The notes below the pieces were generated by a model. It searched no databases, was not told the DNA's origin, and saw nothing but the letters and a program-made list of their open reading frames with translations. From positions 2,480,001-2,544,000 of the forward strand of contig NZ_CP035311.1 of assembly GCF_004114795.1 (NCBI RefSeq): a stretch of 64,000 nucleotides of DNA. Direction: 5' to 3'. Position 1 is the stretch's first letter. Every line of letters begins with the position of its first letter. The DNA is from Janthinobacterium sp. 17J80-10 (GTDB lineage: Bacteria; Pseudomonadota; Gammaproteobacteria; Burkholderiales; Burkholderiaceae_D). The position numbers and the translations under genes are program-made. Shown here in pieces: positions 54,461-64,000 of this stretch.

Positions 54461-57418
54461 TCAGGCCAGGCTCATCAACAGCGACTTGGCTTTTTCCGAC
54501 TGGTCGGCATTACCGCCCTTGATCACTTCATCCAGCAGTTCGCGCGCGCCTTCGCGGTCACCGATTTCCTGGTAGGCGATCGCCAGGTCCAGCTTGGTGG
54601 CCATTTCCGAGTCCGGCGTGCTGTCGGCCTCTTCATTGTCGAGCACCAGGGCATTTTCAAAATCATCCTGCGGAAGATCGAAGCTCGGCAGGCTTTGCGT
54701 CAGATCCAGCTTCGTATCTGCAGTCGAGAAGTCCAGCGTCGAGCCGAGGTCAAGGTCGAGGACCGGCGCCTCGGCAGGCGGCGCCTTGGCTGCATTGCTT
54801 TCGCCTGGATTCAGATCCAGGCTGATATCGGAGAGGTCGAAATTCAGCGTCGTCGCATCAGCAGATTCAGGCGTTTGTGGCGCCGGTGCATCCGGCAAGC
54901 TCGGCACATCGGCCGGCATGAATGCCAGGTCGTCGCCGCCAACGTCCACGCTCATTGCCGTAGTCGGATCGAGTTCCAGGCTTGCCGCATGCGGATCCTG
55001 CTCCAGCCCGAAATCCATGCTGCCGAAATCCAGGTCGGATGCGGCTTCAGCAGCAGGTGCGGCAGGGGCAGCGGGCGCCTGCAGATTCAGGCCATCGAGG
55101 TCGAAATCCAGGCCATTGGCGCTCGGCGCTTCTTCGGCAATTTGCGGCGCCGGCGCTTCTGCAGCAGGAGGCAGGTCGCTCAATACGGAATTGTCAAAGT
55201 AAGCCGAATTTGCGCCGATGCCATCCAGCCCGCCGAGGGTGGACAACTGTTGATCGGTCGAACCCAGCAAGGCATCCAGGTCGTCGTGCTGCGGCTGCGT
55301 GGCAGCCGTGAGCGCCGCGGCCGCGGCCGTGCCGCCATCATGGCCTTGCGCCTTGGCGCCGGCGTAAAGCGGATTGTTCGGATCGAGCGCGACGCCCATA
55401 GTTGCCGCCTCGGCCCAGTCCTCGCCCTCACCCTTGGTCATGCTGTAGAGCTCGGTGGCAATGGTCTCGAAGGCGCGCAGATCCTTGCGGCTGGAATAAA
55501 TTTCCAGCAATTTGAGGCGAACCGCATGGCGCTCCGGTTGCGTGCGCAAGGCTTCCTTGAGAATTTCCTCAGCCTGGGCATCGCGGCCATAGGCAATATA
55601 CACGTCTGCCTCGGCAACCGGATCGACCTCGTTGGCATCGAGCTGGCTGACCGCCGGCGCAAAGCTGGAATTGAACACGCTGTTGCTGGTATCGACACTC
55701 TGCCCGCCGGTCGAACCGAACAGCGAATTGGCTTTCAGGCTGGAATCGGCAAGGATGCTGTCATCGTATTGCGCGGCCTGCTTCTTGCGGCGCATGCGGT
55801 AGAAGCCAAGCCCGCCCAGACCAGCCAGCAAGCCTGCACCCAGGCCAGCCAACAGAACCGAATTGCCAAGCAATTCATCAAGGAAACTAGGCTCTTCCAC
55901 GGGAGGCGGCGGCGCGACGGGTTTTGCCTTTGGCTTGGCGGCTGGTTTCGCAGGTTCAGCCGCCGGCTTTTCGGCAACGGGCTCTGCCGGCACAGCGGGC
56001 TTTTCAGCTGGCGCAGCTTCGGTGCCGGATGCGGCCTTGGGAGGCTGGGCATCTGCCGCCGGAGCGGCAGGTACTGCCGGCGCAGGCACCGCTGCCGGGG
56101 CAGCAGCTCCAGGTGCCGGAGTTACCGGCGCAGGTACCGCTGCTGCGGGTGCTGCTGCCGCTGCCTTGGCATTGGCTTGGGCTTGCGCCTGTTGCGCCGC
56201 GAGGTCCTTGTTCTTTACTTCCAGAAGCTTCTGCAGGTCGGTGACGTTTTTCTCAAGTTCCTTGACCCGCGAGGCCGCCTCTGCCAGCGCTTTTTCCTTG
56301 GCGATCGCGTCTTCGGTACCGGATGCAATGCCAGTGGTTGACGTTGCTCCCGAGCCTGGCGTCTTGGCTGTTGTACCCGCCTTCGAAAGCTTCAGCTTGT
56401 CTTTGGATTCCGTCACGGCAGTCGCCTTTTCCTCGACTTGCGTGGTGATCTTGCCGCCGGCGCTCTGGCTGGCTTCCGCCGTCTTCGGTTGCGCGGAGGA
56501 GGCAACCTGGCCTGCCAGCTGGTTGCGGTAAGCGTTGAAATCGGCTGCCTGGGTGACGATCACGCCACGCGCTTCCGACTTGCCGATGGATTTTGCCGCA
56601 TCTGCCTCCGGCACCGTCAAAATCTGGCCGGCGCGCAGGCGGTTCATGTTATTGCCGACAAAGGCATTGGCGTTGGCACGATACAGGGCTACCAGCATCT
56701 GGTCGAGCGAGACGCCTTCGGGCTTTACATGGCCGGCGATCTCGACAAGCGTGTCGCCTTTTTTAACCTGGTATGCATTGTCGCCGGCGGCCGTTGCGGC
56801 AGCGGGAGCGCGGGCAACAGCGCCACGGCTTGCCTTGACTGCTGGACGCGATTCCCGAATTGCCTGCTGCGACGCTTCCGGTTGCGGCACCGCGTCGGCG
56901 CGCACGGCGGGCGCCTGGCCCGTTGCCGCGGCGCGCGCGCCGGTGCCCGGTGTCGCTGCGACTTGCGTCGAAGGTCCCATGCGCAAATCAGCCGGATCAA
57001 GCAAGAAAGTATATTCACGGACCAGGCGATTATTGGTGCCGCCCAGTTCCAGCAACATTGCCACAAACGGCTCATTGATCGGCTGGCTTGAGGTCACGCG
57101 GATGAAATGCCGCTCGCCGCGATTTTCGATGGCGAAACGCAGCGTGAAAAGTGCCGGACTGAACTCCAGGTTTGCCTGGCGATAGGCTTCAGCGGAAGCC
57201 AGCTTTGCCACGATCGAGCCTGCCTCTTCCTTGGCCACCGAAGTCAACTCGATTTCAGCACGCAGGGGTTGGCCCAGCGAAGACAACACCGTCAGCTTGC
57301 CCAGTCCTGCTGCATAGGCGCTGGTGCAAAGCACGGCTGAAAGCACCGCGGCACTCAGCGTTTTCATGCTGAAGGAGGCGAGCTGAGAATGTTTGCTTGA
57401 ATGCATGTTAATTGACAT
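54461..57418 (-). CDS. fimV: FimV/HubP-family polar landmark protein
   Basis: About 985 residues. Inner-membrane protein with a large periplasmic N-terminal part and acidic cytoplasmic tail; relatives organise the cell pole and type IV pili or chemotaxis. A signal sequence comes first (MKTLSAAVLSAVLCTSAYAA), then the FimV N-terminal domain (GLGKLTVLSSLGQPLRAEIE). A LysM domain (YQVKKGDTLVEIAGHVKPEG) and coiled coil (ASRVKELEKNVTDLQKLLEV) follow. After a proline/alanine stretch comes one membrane helix (LLGNSVLLAGLGAGLLAGLG). The tail has a TPR-like part, repeated LDFDLD-type acidic motifs and the C-terminal FimV motif (MATKLDLAIAYQEIGDREGA). Start is uncertain: ATG 57416-57418 is chosen; ATGs lie 4 and 17 codons later. 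Confidence 0.92.
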   Translation of the reverse strand: MSINMHSSKHSQLASFSMKTLSAAVLSAVLCTSAYAAGLGKLTVLSSLGQPLRAEIELTSVAKEEAGSIVAKLASAEAYRQANLEFSPALFTLRFAIENRGERHFIRVTSSQPINEPFVAMLLELGGTNNRLVREYTFLLDPADLRMGPSTQVAATPGTGARAAATGQAPAVRADAVPQPEASQQAIRESRPAVKASRGAVARAPAAATAAGDNAYQVKKGDTLVEIAGHVKPEGVSLDQMLVALYRANANAFVGNNMNRLRAGQILTVPEADAAKSIGKSEARGVIVTQAADFNAYRNQLAGQVASSAQPKTAEASQSAGGKITTQVEEKATAVTESKDKLKLSKAGTTAKTPGSGATSTTGIASGTEDAIAKEKALAEAASRVKELEKNVTDLQKLLEVKNKDLAAQQAQAQANAKAAAAAPAAAVPAPVTPAPGAAAPAAVPAPAVPAAPAADAQPPKAASGTEAAPAEKPAVPAEPVAEKPAAEPAKPAAKPKAKPVAPPPPVEEPSFLDELLGNSVLLAGLGAGLLAGLGGLGFYRMRRKKQAAQYDDSILADSSLKANSLFGSTGGQSVDTSNSVFNSSFAPAVSQLDANEVDPVAEADVYIAYGRDAQAEEILKEALRTQPERHAVRLKLLEIYSSRKDLRAFETIATELYSMTKGEGEDWAEAATMGVALDPNNPLYAGAKAQGHDGGTAAAAALTAATQPQHDDLDALLGSTDQQLSTLGGLDGIGANSAYFDNSVLSDLPPAAEAPAPQIAEEAPSANGLDFDLDGLNLQAPAAPAAPAAEAASDLDFGSMDFGLEQDPHAASLELDPTTAMSVDVGGDDLAFMPADVPSLPDAPAPQTPESADATTLNFDLSDISLDLNPGESNAAKAPPAEAPVLDLDLGSTLDFSTADTKLDLTQSLPSFDLPQDDFENALVLDNEEADSTPDSEMATKLDLAIAYQEIGDREGARELLDEVIKGGNADQSEKAKSLLMSLA

Positions 57419-57492
57419 AGGGTGGCATTCCATGGAAGCGTGTTGCACTTATTGCAAGCACTACAATCGTTATCTTTTTGTTGCTAACTTTT

Positions 57493-57521
57493 AACATATC
57501 ATCATGGACTTACGTTCGCAA
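57493..57521 (-). promoter_or_regulatory. Candidate promoter of fimV
   Basis: Minus-strand TTGCGA (57516-57521) and TATGTT (57493-57498) separated by 17 bases, about 75 bases before the start. Moderate match to sigma-70. Confidence 0.45.
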
Positions 57522-57546
57522 GCGTAACCATCTTCTGAACATAAGC

Positions 57547-57588
57547 AAAACCCGCCAAGCCCCCTGTCTGACAGGGTTCAAGGCGGGT
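57547..57588 (-). terminator. Terminator after asd
   Basis: Nested stem on the minus strand: outer ACCCGCC/GGCGGGT and inner CCCTGT-CAG-ACAGGG, followed by TTTTG. It lies 46 bases after the asd stop. Confidence 0.82.
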
Positions 57589-57634
57589 CCATGTTGTGAC
57601 GTGACAACAAATTTCACAATCGCTACGGGCTCCT

Positions 57635-58744
57635 TCAGTCTTCCAGAAGGATGCGCAGCATGCGGCGCAGTGGCTCGGCAGCGCCCCACAAGAGCTGGTC
57701 GCCGATCACGAATGCCGACAGATATTCCGGCCCCATATTCAGCTTGCGCACGCGGCCGACGCCGATTTTCAAGCCGCCGGTGATCGATGCCGGCGTCAGT
57801 TCCTGCTCGGTGATGGAACGATCATTCGGTACCCATTTCACCCACGGATTGCCGGACTTGATGATGTTTTCGATCTCGGCCAGCGGCAGGTCTTTCTTCA
57901 GCTTCAGGGTCAGCGCCAGGCTGTGGCAACGCATGGCGCCGATGCGCACGCACAGGCCATCGACCGGAATGGTCTGGCTATTGCCGAGGATCTTGTTGAC
58001 TTCAGCCTGGCCCTTCCACTCTTCCTTGGTCTGGCCATTGTCGAGCTGCTTGTCGATCCAGGGGATCAGGCCGCCGGCCAGCGGCGCTGGGAAGTATTCG
58101 CGCGGCACATCGCTGCGGATAGTATGCGCCACCTTGCGGTCGATATCCAGGATCGCCGAGGATGGCGTGGCCAGTTCATCTGATACGGCGGCGTGCACCA
58201 CGCCCATGCCCTTGAGCAGTTCGCGCATGTGGTTGGCGCCGCCGCCGGAGGCTGCCTGGTAAGTCATGGAGCTGACCCATTCGACCAGGCCTTCGCGGAA
58301 CAGGCCGTTGACGCCCATCAGCAGGATCGAGTTGGTGCAATTGCCGCCGATGTAATTCTTGACGCCGCGCTTCAGGCCATCCTTGATGACATGGGCATTG
58401 ACCGGGTCGAGCACGATGATGGCGTCATCGGCCATGCGCAGGGTCGATGCGGCATCGATCCAGTAACCTTCCCAGCCTGCGGCGCGCAGCTTGGGGAAAA
58501 TCTCGGTCGTGTAGTCGCCACCCTGGCAGGTAATGATGACGTCGCACTTTTTCAGCTCGTCGATGTTGTTGGCATCCTTGAGCGTGGTTTCCTTCTTCGC
58601 CTGCGCGGGGGCCTTGCCACCGGCATTCGACGTCGAGAAGAACACCGGTTCGATATGATCGAAATCCTTTTCTTCCTGCATGCGCTGCATCAGGACCGAA
58701 CCCACCATGCCGCGCCAACCTACCAAGCCAACCTGTTTCATCAT
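57635..58744 (-). CDS. asd: Aspartate-semialdehyde dehydrogenase
   Basis: 369 residues. NADPH-dependent reduction of aspartyl phosphate to the semialdehyde that feeds lysine, diaminopimelate, methionine and threonine synthesis. NADP site [18 protein letters not shown], active-site cysteine in [13 protein letters not shown], catalytic histidine in [16 protein letters not shown]. The long form matches gamma- and betaproteobacterial enzymes. It lies 62 bases after leuB. Confidence 0.98.
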   Translation of the reverse strand: MMKQVGLVGWRGMVGSVLMQRMQEEKDFDHIEPVFFSTSNAGGKAPAQAKKETTLKDANNIDELKKCDVIITCQGGDYTTEIFPKLRAAGWEGYWIDAASTLRMADDAIIVLDPVNAHVIKDGLKRGVKNYIGGNCTNSILLMGVNGLFREGLVEWVSSMTYQAASGGGANHMRELLKGMGVVHAAVSDELATPSSAILDIDRKVAHTIRSDVPREYFPAPLAGGLIPWIDKQLDNGQTKEEWKGQAEVNKILGNSQTIPVDGLCVRIGAMRCHSLALTLKLKKDLPLAEIENIIKSGNPWVKWVPNDRSITEQELTPASITGGLKIGVGRVRKLNMGPEYLSAFVIGDQLLWGAAEPLRRMLRILLED

Positions 58745-58806
58745 GTTTCCTCAAATGCTAGGCGGGTCGCCCCGCCATCAATTTCAAAATCTTTGCGTCG
58801 TCAGGC

Positions 58807-59877
58807 TCAGGCCAGCGCCTTGAGCACGGCATTACCCATTTCCTCGGTACCGACCTTCGTGGTGCCTTCCTCGTAAATGTCGCCGGTGCGCAAGCCCTGC
58901 GCCAGCACTTTCTTGACAGCGGCTTCGACGCGGTCGGCCTGCTCGGCGCGGTTCAGCGAATAGCGCAGCATCATCGCAGCCGACAGGATCGTTGCCAGCG
59001 GGTTGGCAATGCCTTTGCCGGCGATGTCCGGCGCGGAACCGTGCGAGGGCTCATACAGACCCTTGTTGTTGGCGTCCAGCGAAGCCGACGGCAGCATGCC
59101 GATCGAACCGGTCAGCATGGCAGCGGCATCAGACAGGATATCGCCGAACATGTTACCGGTCACCATGACGTCGAATTTCTTTGGCGCGCGCACCAGCTGC
59201 ATGGCGGCATTGTCCACATACATGTGGTCGAGCGCGACGTCCGGGTATTCCTTGTGCACGTCGGTGACGATGTCTTTCCAGAACTGGAAGGTTTCCAGCA
59301 CGTTGGCCTTGTCCACGGAGGTCAGGCGCTTGTCGCGCTTTTGCGCCGCCTGGAAGGCCACGTGGGCGATGCGGCGGATTTCCGGCTCGGAATAACGCAT
59401 GGTGTCGAAACCTTCGCGGCTGCCCTTGAAGGGGCCATCCGGGCATTCGCGCACGCCGCGCGGCTGGCCGAAGTAAATGTCGCCGGTCAGTTCGCGCACG
59501 ATCAGGATATCCAGGCCCGATACCACTTCCGGCTTCAGGGTCGAGGCGCCCGCGAGTTCCGGATAGAGGATGGCCGGGCGCAGGTTGGCGAACAGGTTCA
59601 GGTTCTTGCGCAAGCCGAGGATCGCCTGCTCCGGGCGCAGCGGGCGGTCGAGCGTATCGTATTTCCAGTCGCCGACGGCGCCGAACAGCACGGCATCGGC
59701 TTCTTTTGCCAGCTTCAGCGTGCCTTCCGGCAGCGGGTGACCGTGCGCTTCGTAACCGGCGCCGCCGACCGGCGCGGTTTCCATTTCAAACGGTTCGCCC
59801 AGGGCGTTCAAGACCTTGACCGCCTGGCTGATGATTTCGGGACCGATGCCGTCGCCCGGCAAGACTGCAATTTTCAT
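58807..59877 (-). CDS. leuB: 3-isopropylmalate dehydrogenase
   Basis: 356 residues. Oxidative decarboxylation of 3-isopropylmalate with NAD+ and Mg2+ in leucine synthesis. [11 protein letters not shown] at the N-terminus, [15 protein letters not shown] at the substrate loop, [15 protein letters not shown] with the metal aspartates and [15 protein letters not shown] for NAD. I prefer ATG 59875-59877; a GTG three codons earlier (59884-59886) is possible. It follows leuD by 14 bases or less. Confidence 0.97.
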   Translation of the reverse strand: MKIAVLPGDGIGPEIISQAVKVLNALGEPFEMETAPVGGAGYEAHGHPLPEGTLKLAKEADAVLFGAVGDWKYDTLDRPLRPEQAILGLRKNLNLFANLRPAILYPELAGASTLKPEVVSGLDILIVRELTGDIYFGQPRGVRECPDGPFKGSREGFDTMRYSEPEIRRIAHVAFQAAQKRDKRLTSVDKANVLETFQFWKDIVTDVHKEYPDVALDHMYVDNAAMQLVRAPKKFDVMVTGNMFGDILSDAAAMLTGSIGMLPSASLDANNKGLYEPSHGSAPDIAGKGIANPLATILSAAMMLRYSLNRAEQADRVEAAVKKVLAQGLRTGDIYEEGTTKVGTEEMGNAVLKALA

Positions 59878-59891
59878 AGATTTCACTAAAA

Positions 59892-60539
59892 TCAGATCGT
59901 ATTGGCCAGCCAGGGCTGGGCTGCAAGATGGCGCTCTTCATAGGCACGGATCAGGTCGGCCTTCTGCAGGGTCAGGCCGATGTCGTCGAGGCCATTGAGC
60001 AGGCAATGCTTGCGGAAGGCATCGACTTCAAAAGGATAGCTGGCGCTGCCGTTGGCAGTGCGCACGACTTGCTGTTCGAGGTCGACCACCAGCTTGTAAC
60101 CCGGGAAGGCCTTGACCTCGTTGAACAGGTGATCCACCTGCAGCTCGGTCAGGGCAATCGGCAGCACGCCGTTCTTGAAGCAATTGTTGAAGAAAATATC
60201 GGCAAAGCTGGGCGCGATCACCGCGCGGAAGCCGTACTGCTGCAAGGCCCAGGGCGCATGCTCGCGCGACGAGCCGCAACCGAAATTCTTGCGTGTCAGA
60301 AGAATCGAGGCGCCCTGATAGCGCGGCTGGTTCAGCACGAAATCCGGATTGAGCGGCCGCTTGCTATTGTCCATGCCGGGTTCGCCATGATCGAGATAGC
60401 GCCATTCGTCGAACAGGTTGGGACCGAAGCCGGTGCGCTTGATCGATTTCAGAAACTGCTTGGGGATGATCGCGTCGGTGTCGACGTTGGCGCGATCGAG
60501 CGGCGCCACCAGACCTTCGAGAACCGTAAATTTATCCAT
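59892..60539 (-). CDS. leuD: 3-isopropylmalate dehydratase small subunit
   Basis: 215 residues. Swivel domain partner of LeuC. Family motif [16 protein letters not shown] at the N-terminus and [19 protein letters not shown]. Full length. It lies 81 bases after the entericidin-like gene and directly before leuB. Confidence 0.98.
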   Translation of the reverse strand: MDKFTVLEGLVAPLDRANVDTDAIIPKQFLKSIKRTGFGPNLFDEWRYLDHGEPGMDNSKRPLNPDFVLNQPRYQGASILLTRKNFGCGSSREHAPWALQQYGFRAVIAPSFADIFFNNCFKNGVLPIALTELQVDHLFNEVKAFPGYKLVVDLEQQVVRTANGSASYPFEVDAFRKHCLLNGLDDIGLTLQKADLIRAYEERHLAAQPWLANTI

Positions 60540-60620
60540 TTTCTATCTCAGTAACCATTGCAGCGCCGCACGCGGCGCCTTCTTGTTTTCAGCGGAGCAT
60601 CAACTCCTGCCGCCAAACGC

Positions 60621-60743
60621 CTAGCGGCGGGCAGCCTCTTCCACCACGGAACCGGCTTTTTTCACATCCTTGCCGACACCTTCAATCGTATTGCAGGCGT
60701 TCAGCAGGACAACGGACAGCAGGAACACAAATATCTTTTTCAT
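60621..60743 (-). CDS. Entericidin-like small lipoprotein
   Basis: 40 residues from ATG 60741-60743 with GGGGGA about 3 bases upstream. The signal MKKIFVFLLSVVLLNAC ends in a lipobox with the cysteine at residue 17. The mature peptide is CNTIEGVGKDVKKAGSVVEE plus AARR, very close to entericidin A/B peptides (CNTxxGxGKDxxxxG). Entericidins are small membrane lipopeptides; E. coli EcnB is stress-induced and EcnA acts as its antidote. Only one copy is present here. Location between leuC and leuD is seen in other betaproteobacteria, as I recall. Confidence 0.88.
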   Translation of the reverse strand: MKKIFVFLLSVVLLNACNTIEGVGKDVKKAGSVVEEAARR

Positions 60744-60762
60744 ATTTCCCCCTTAGAATAGA

Positions 60763-62166
60763 TCAAGCCAGCTTGCGCACATCAACGAAATGCCCTTCGA
60801 TCCCGGCGGCGGCGGCCATCGCCGGCGACACCAGGTGGGTACGTCCGCCCTGCCCCTGGCGCCCCTCGAAATTGCGGTTCGACGTCGAGGCGCAGCGCTC
60901 GCCCGGTTCCAGGCGGTCGGCGTTCATGGCCAGGCACATGGAGCATCCCGGCTCGCGCCACTCGAAGCCGGCGTCGCGGAAAATCCGGTCGAGCCCTTCG
61001 CGCTCGGCCTGTTCCTTGACCAGGCCAGAACCCGGCACCACCATCGCCAGCTTGACGTTGGAAGCGCGGAACTTGCCGCGCACGACGGCGGCGGCAGCGC
61101 GCAGGTCTTCGATGCGTGAATTGGTGCAGGAACCGATGAACACCTTGTCGATGCGGATATCCTCGATCGGCGTATTGGGCTTCAGGTCCATGTAGACCAG
61201 CGCCTTTTCCATGGCGTCGCGCTTGACCGGATCCTTTTCATGGTCGGGGTCCGGCACGCGCTCGTCGATCGGCAGCACCATTTCCGGCGAAGTGCCCCAG
61301 GTCACCTGCGGCTTGATCTCGGCGGCATTGAGCGTGACCACCAGGTCGAACTTGGCGCCGACATCGGAATGCAGGGTGCGCCAGTACGACACGGCGCGTT
61401 CCCAGTGCGGTCCGACCGGCGAGAACGGGCGTCCCTTGACGTAATCGATGGTGGTGTCGTCCACCGCCACCATGCCGGCGCGCGCGCCCGCCTCGATGGC
61501 CATGTTGCAGATGGTCATGCGGCCCTCCATCGATAGCGCGCGGATCGCCGAGCCGGCGAATTCGATCGCATAGCCGGTGCCGCCGGCCGTGCCGATCTTG
61601 CCGATCACGGCCAGCACGATATCCTTGGCGGTGACGCCGGCCGGCAACGGGCCGTCGACCTGCACCAGCATGGCTTTGGATTTTTTGGCCAGCAGGGTCT
61701 GCGTGGCCAGCACGTGCTCGACCTCGGATGTGCCGATGCCGTGCGCCAGCGCGCCGAAGGCGCCATGGGTGGAGGTGTGCGAGTCGCCGCAGACCACCGT
61801 CATGCCCGGCAGGGTGGCGCCCTGCTCCGGCCCGATCACGTGCACGATGCCCTGGCGCTTGTCGCGCATGCTGAAATAGGTCAGGCCGTATTCGGCGGCA
61901 TTGGCATCGAGCGTTTCGACCTGCAGGCGCGAGATCGGGTCGGCGATGCCGTTGGCGCGGTCCGTGGTCGGCACGTTGTGGTCGGCCACCACCAGGTTGG
62001 CGGCAGTGCGCCACGGCTGGCGAGCGGCCAGCTTCAGGCCTTCGAAGGCTTGCGGGCTGGTGACCTCATGCAGCAGGTGACGGTCGATGTACAGCAGCGT
62101 GGTGCCATCGTCGCCCGTATGAATGACGTGCGAATCCCAGAGTTTGTCGTAGAGCGTTTGAGCCAT
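60763..62166 (-). CDS. leuC: 3-isopropylmalate dehydratase large subunit
   Basis: 467 residues, aconitase family. Isomerises 2- to 3-isopropylmalate with LeuD. The 4Fe-4S ligands are in [13 protein letters not shown] and [30 protein letters not shown] is the substrate region. First gene of leuC-ecn-leuD-leuB-asd. In the 156-base gap upstream a CATAAT box is visible on the minus strand about 47 bases before the ATG, without a good -35. Confidence 0.98.
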   Translation of the reverse strand: MAQTLYDKLWDSHVIHTGDDGTTLLYIDRHLLHEVTSPQAFEGLKLAARQPWRTAANLVVADHNVPTTDRANGIADPISRLQVETLDANAAEYGLTYFSMRDKRQGIVHVIGPEQGATLPGMTVVCGDSHTSTHGAFGALAHGIGTSEVEHVLATQTLLAKKSKAMLVQVDGPLPAGVTAKDIVLAVIGKIGTAGGTGYAIEFAGSAIRALSMEGRMTICNMAIEAGARAGMVAVDDTTIDYVKGRPFSPVGPHWERAVSYWRTLHSDVGAKFDLVVTLNAAEIKPQVTWGTSPEMVLPIDERVPDPDHEKDPVKRDAMEKALVYMDLKPNTPIEDIRIDKVFIGSCTNSRIEDLRAAAAVVRGKFRASNVKLAMVVPGSGLVKEQAEREGLDRIFRDAGFEWREPGCSMCLAMNADRLEPGERCASTSNRNFEGRQGQGGRTHLVSPAMAAAAGIEGHFVDVRKLA

Positions 62167-62268
62167 GTTTCGGGTGGATGCGTCTATGCGCAGAATCAGG
62201 TAAACAGTCCTTGATTATGCCATATTTGCGCGCCCCGAACGCATGCGCAGGGGCATGCCCACCCCAAT

Positions 62269-62303
62269 AAAAAACGACCGCAAAGGCGATTGCGGGCGTT
62301 TTT
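62269..62303. terminator. Bidirectional terminator after the M48 protease gene
   Basis: AAAAACG and CCGCAA pair with TTGCGG and CGTTTTT across one A-G mismatch and a 6-nt loop, leaving T-runs on both strands. On the minus strand it starts 20 bases after the protease stop and precedes the leuC promoter region. Confidence 0.85.
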
Positions 62304-62322
62304 CATGGCATTTTATCAAGCC

Positions 62323-63153
62323 CTATTTTTTGCGGCTTTGCTCATACAGCGGCAGGACGCGCTGCGCGTATACCGTCAGATCGGCGATCCGGTCTTCGCG
62401 CGAAGGGTGGGTCGAGAGAAACTTGATTGGCTCGCCGCCGGATGCCTGCCCCATTTTTTGCCAGAGCGTGATGGCTGCGCGCGGGTCATAGCCGGCGCGC
62501 GCCGCCAGCTCGACGCCGATGCGGTCCGATTCGGTTTCATGCCGGCGCGAGTTGGGCAGGCCAAGCAAGCCCATGTAGGCGTACTCCATGCCCTTCTGGC
62601 CGATGTCGCCCAGTCCCGCCACCGCCGCCAGGATGGAAATGCCGGCGCCGGCGACAGCCTGCTCGGACGCGCGTTCGCGCGCATGCTCGCGCAAGGCGTG
62701 CGCAATTTCATGGCCGATCACCGCCGCCAGCTCGTCATCGGTCGCCCGGAGCTTTTCGATCAGGCCGGTATAGACGGCGATTTTCCCGCCGGGCATGCAC
62801 CAGGCATTTACCTCGGACGAAGTGATCACATTGACTTCCCATTGCCAGTTGCGCGCCTCGGGCCGGAATGCGGGGGTTTGCGCGATCAGGCGATTGGCAA
62901 TGGCGCGCACGCGGCCGACTTGCGCCGCATCGCGGTCCAGCGTGCCCTTGGCGCGCTCCTGCGCAATCAGCTTGGCGTAAGTCTGGCTCGAAGCCTGGTC
63001 GATCTGCTCGGAAGACACCGCCATCATTTGCTTGCGGTCGACCCCGACCACGCCGCCCTGGGTCGTCTGCACCGTTTCGCAGGAAGACAGCGCCATGCCA
63101 GTCAATACCACCAAAATACCTTTTACAAGGACTCGCCGGATCGGTGTGCGCAT
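62323..63153 (-). CDS. M48 family metalloprotease lipoprotein
   Basis: 276 residues. Lipoprotein signal MRTPIRRVLVKGILVVLTGM with lipobox ALSS-C at about residue 25. The zinc site is HEIAH in AAVIGHEIAHALREHAR, and the third ligand is probably the glutamate in RRHETESDRIGVEL. This is the LoiP/BepA-like periplasmic M48 group involved in outer-membrane quality control. AGGAG lies 7 bases before the ATG. The start lies 31 bases inside the 3' end of the MFS gene. A terminator follows. Confidence 0.93.
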   Translation of the reverse strand: MRTPIRRVLVKGILVVLTGMALSSCETVQTTQGGVVGVDRKQMMAVSSEQIDQASSQTYAKLIAQERAKGTLDRDAAQVGRVRAIANRLIAQTPAFRPEARNWQWEVNVITSSEVNAWCMPGGKIAVYTGLIEKLRATDDELAAVIGHEIAHALREHARERASEQAVAGAGISILAAVAGLGDIGQKGMEYAYMGLLGLPNSRRHETESDRIGVELAARAGYDPRAAITLWQKMGQASGGEPIKFLSTHPSREDRIADLTVYAQRVLPLYEQSRKK

Positions 63154-64000
63154 GATGTCTCCTCATTGTTGGTCTGCCAAGAATAAGACAATTTTGCACA
63201 AAATGCCGCAGCCAGTGCAAATGTTGCCGCCACCCAATAAACCGATGCAGCGCCCCATGTTTCCCAGACCAACCCCAGCACCAGGCCCCCGATGCTGCCC
63301 CCAAGGCCGTAGGAAATACTGGTAAACAAAGCTTGCCCTCTCGCCTGCAGGGGCCCGGCGAACCAGCGCTGCAGCATGGCCACGGAGGCGGAATGATGGA
63401 TGCCGAAAGTAGCGGCGTGCAGGATCTGGGCGAGCAGCAAGGCCACGAACGAGTCTGCCAGTGCGCCGATCATGGCGAAGCGAATCGCCGCCAGCAAGAG
63501 GCTGGCCAGCATCAGTCTTTGCACGCCAAAGCGCGCGAATATCGGCGCCTGGTAAAAGAAAAACACGATTTCCGCGAGCACGCCCAAGGCCCACATCATG
63601 CCGATCACACCCGTGCCGTAGCCGATCTGCTCGAGGTAGAGCGAATAAAACACGTACAGGGCAGCGTGCGCGGCGAGCATCAGGAAGGTGGAGGCGAAAA
63701 AGGCGATGACTTCGCGCCGCCGCAACAGCATCCAGACCGATGGTGCGGCATGCGCGGCCGGCGCCGGCGAAGCTTCACGCAGGCCCAGGCTTGCGCCAAA
63801 CACCGCGGCCAGCAGCACCAGTCCGACCCAGGGGAACATGCCGATGCCATACCAGTCCAGCAGGTAGCCGGACAGGCTGACGGCAGCGATGAAGCCGACC
63901 GAACCCCATACGCGCAGGCGCCCGTAGTGTGTCAGGTTACCTTTCATTTCCGTCAGCATCAGCGCTTCCGACACTGGCGCAAGCGCGCTGGTAAAGGTGC
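63123..64000 (-). CDS. MFS transporter, 3' portion (cut by window edge)
   Basis: The minus-strand frame is open to the window edge (TFTSALAPVSEALMLTEMKGN at the boundary) and ends at 63123, giving about 291 residues. Roughly eight membrane helices are visible, with a central basic loop (WMLLRRREVIAFF). The LRVWGSVGFIAAVSLSGYLL and GIHHSASVAMLQRWFAGPLQ segments recall the HcaT/nucleoside-transporter-like MFS group. The substrate is unknown. The first helices lie outside the window. The end overlaps the M48 gene by 31 bases. Confidence 0.85.
   Translation of the reverse strand, partial: TFTSALAPVSEALMLTEMKGNLTHYGRLRVWGSVGFIAAVSLSGYLLDWYGIGMFPWVGLVLLAAVFGASLGLREASPAPAAHAAPSVWMLLRRREVIAFFASTFLMLAAHAALYVFYSLYLEQIGYGTGVIGMMWALGVLAEIVFFFYQAPIFARFGVQRLMLASLLLAAIRFAMIGALADSFVALLLAQILHAATFGIHHSASVAMLQRWFAGPLQARGQALFTSISYGLGGSIGGLVLGLVWETWGAASVYWVAATFALAAAFCAKLSYSWQTNNEETSCAHRSGESL

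Overview
The window is a GC-rich, gene-dense piece of a betaproteobacterial chromosome, most likely Burkholderiales and probably Oxalobacteraceae (Herbaspirillum/Collimonas/Janthinobacterium-like). The placement rests on gene order: tpiA-secG-tRNA-Leu-nuoA..N followed by a DUF2818 gene; an entericidin-like gene between leuC and leuD; the run leuB-asd-fimV-truA-trpFBA-accD-folC-dedD-cvpA-purF; and a block of sigma factor, DUF3619, DUF3106 and RDD genes. Almost everything is core metabolism. I see no phage, insertion sequence, integron, toxin-antitoxin pair or CRISPR array.

Layout. 1-1835: 5' part of acnB (minus). 2011-5794: a minus-strand operon of a periplasmic binding protein, mmsB and mmsA (valine/methylmalonate semialdehyde catabolism), divergent from a LysR regulator (5908-6834). 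6911-10334: a small membrane protein and a PAS-GAF-PAS-GGDEF-EAL cyclic-di-GMP protein (plus). 10353-25837: the complete 14-gene complex I operon nuoA-N (minus) with DUF2818 and NUDIX genes at its 3' end. 25920-27393: tpiA, secG and tRNA-Leu(GAG) with promoters and terminator. 27433-31115: quinone oxidoreductase, and the rpsO-pnp unit. 31225-39515: a plus-strand lipoprotein, then on the minus strand ilvI-ilvH-ilvC, a SIMPL protein, a small lipoprotein, pssA, a Kbp-like BON-LysM protein and leuA. 39516-40045: a 530-base gap with a long structured leader of ilvI and a divergent sigma-factor promoter region. 40046-43970: plus-strand run of ECF-like sigma factor, DUF3619, DUF3106 lipoprotein, RDD membrane protein, lipase-like hydrolase and LOG-family protein. 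43972-62166: minus-strand biosynthetic run leuC-ecn-leuD-leuB-asd, fimV, truA-trpF-trpB-trpA-accD, folC-dedD-cvpA-purF and a Cys/Met PLP enzyme. 62323-64000: M48 metalloprotease lipoprotein and the 3' part of an MFS transporter.

The genes supply respiration (complex I), branched-chain amino acid synthesis (ilvIHC, leuA, leuCDB), tryptophan synthesis, the aspartate-semialdehyde branch point, folate, purine and fatty acid entry steps, and phospholipid synthesis. Long open frames opposite the nuo, ilv and leu genes are codon-bias shadows and were left out.

The observations most worth following are the roughly 330-nt structured leader of ilvI with a possible Leu-Leu leader peptide; the sigma/DUF3619/DUF3106 set, which has the topology of an envelope-signalling module; the absence of psd next to pssA; and a nested palindrome between cvpA and purF. 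These are hypotheses from reading the sequence; no database search was run.
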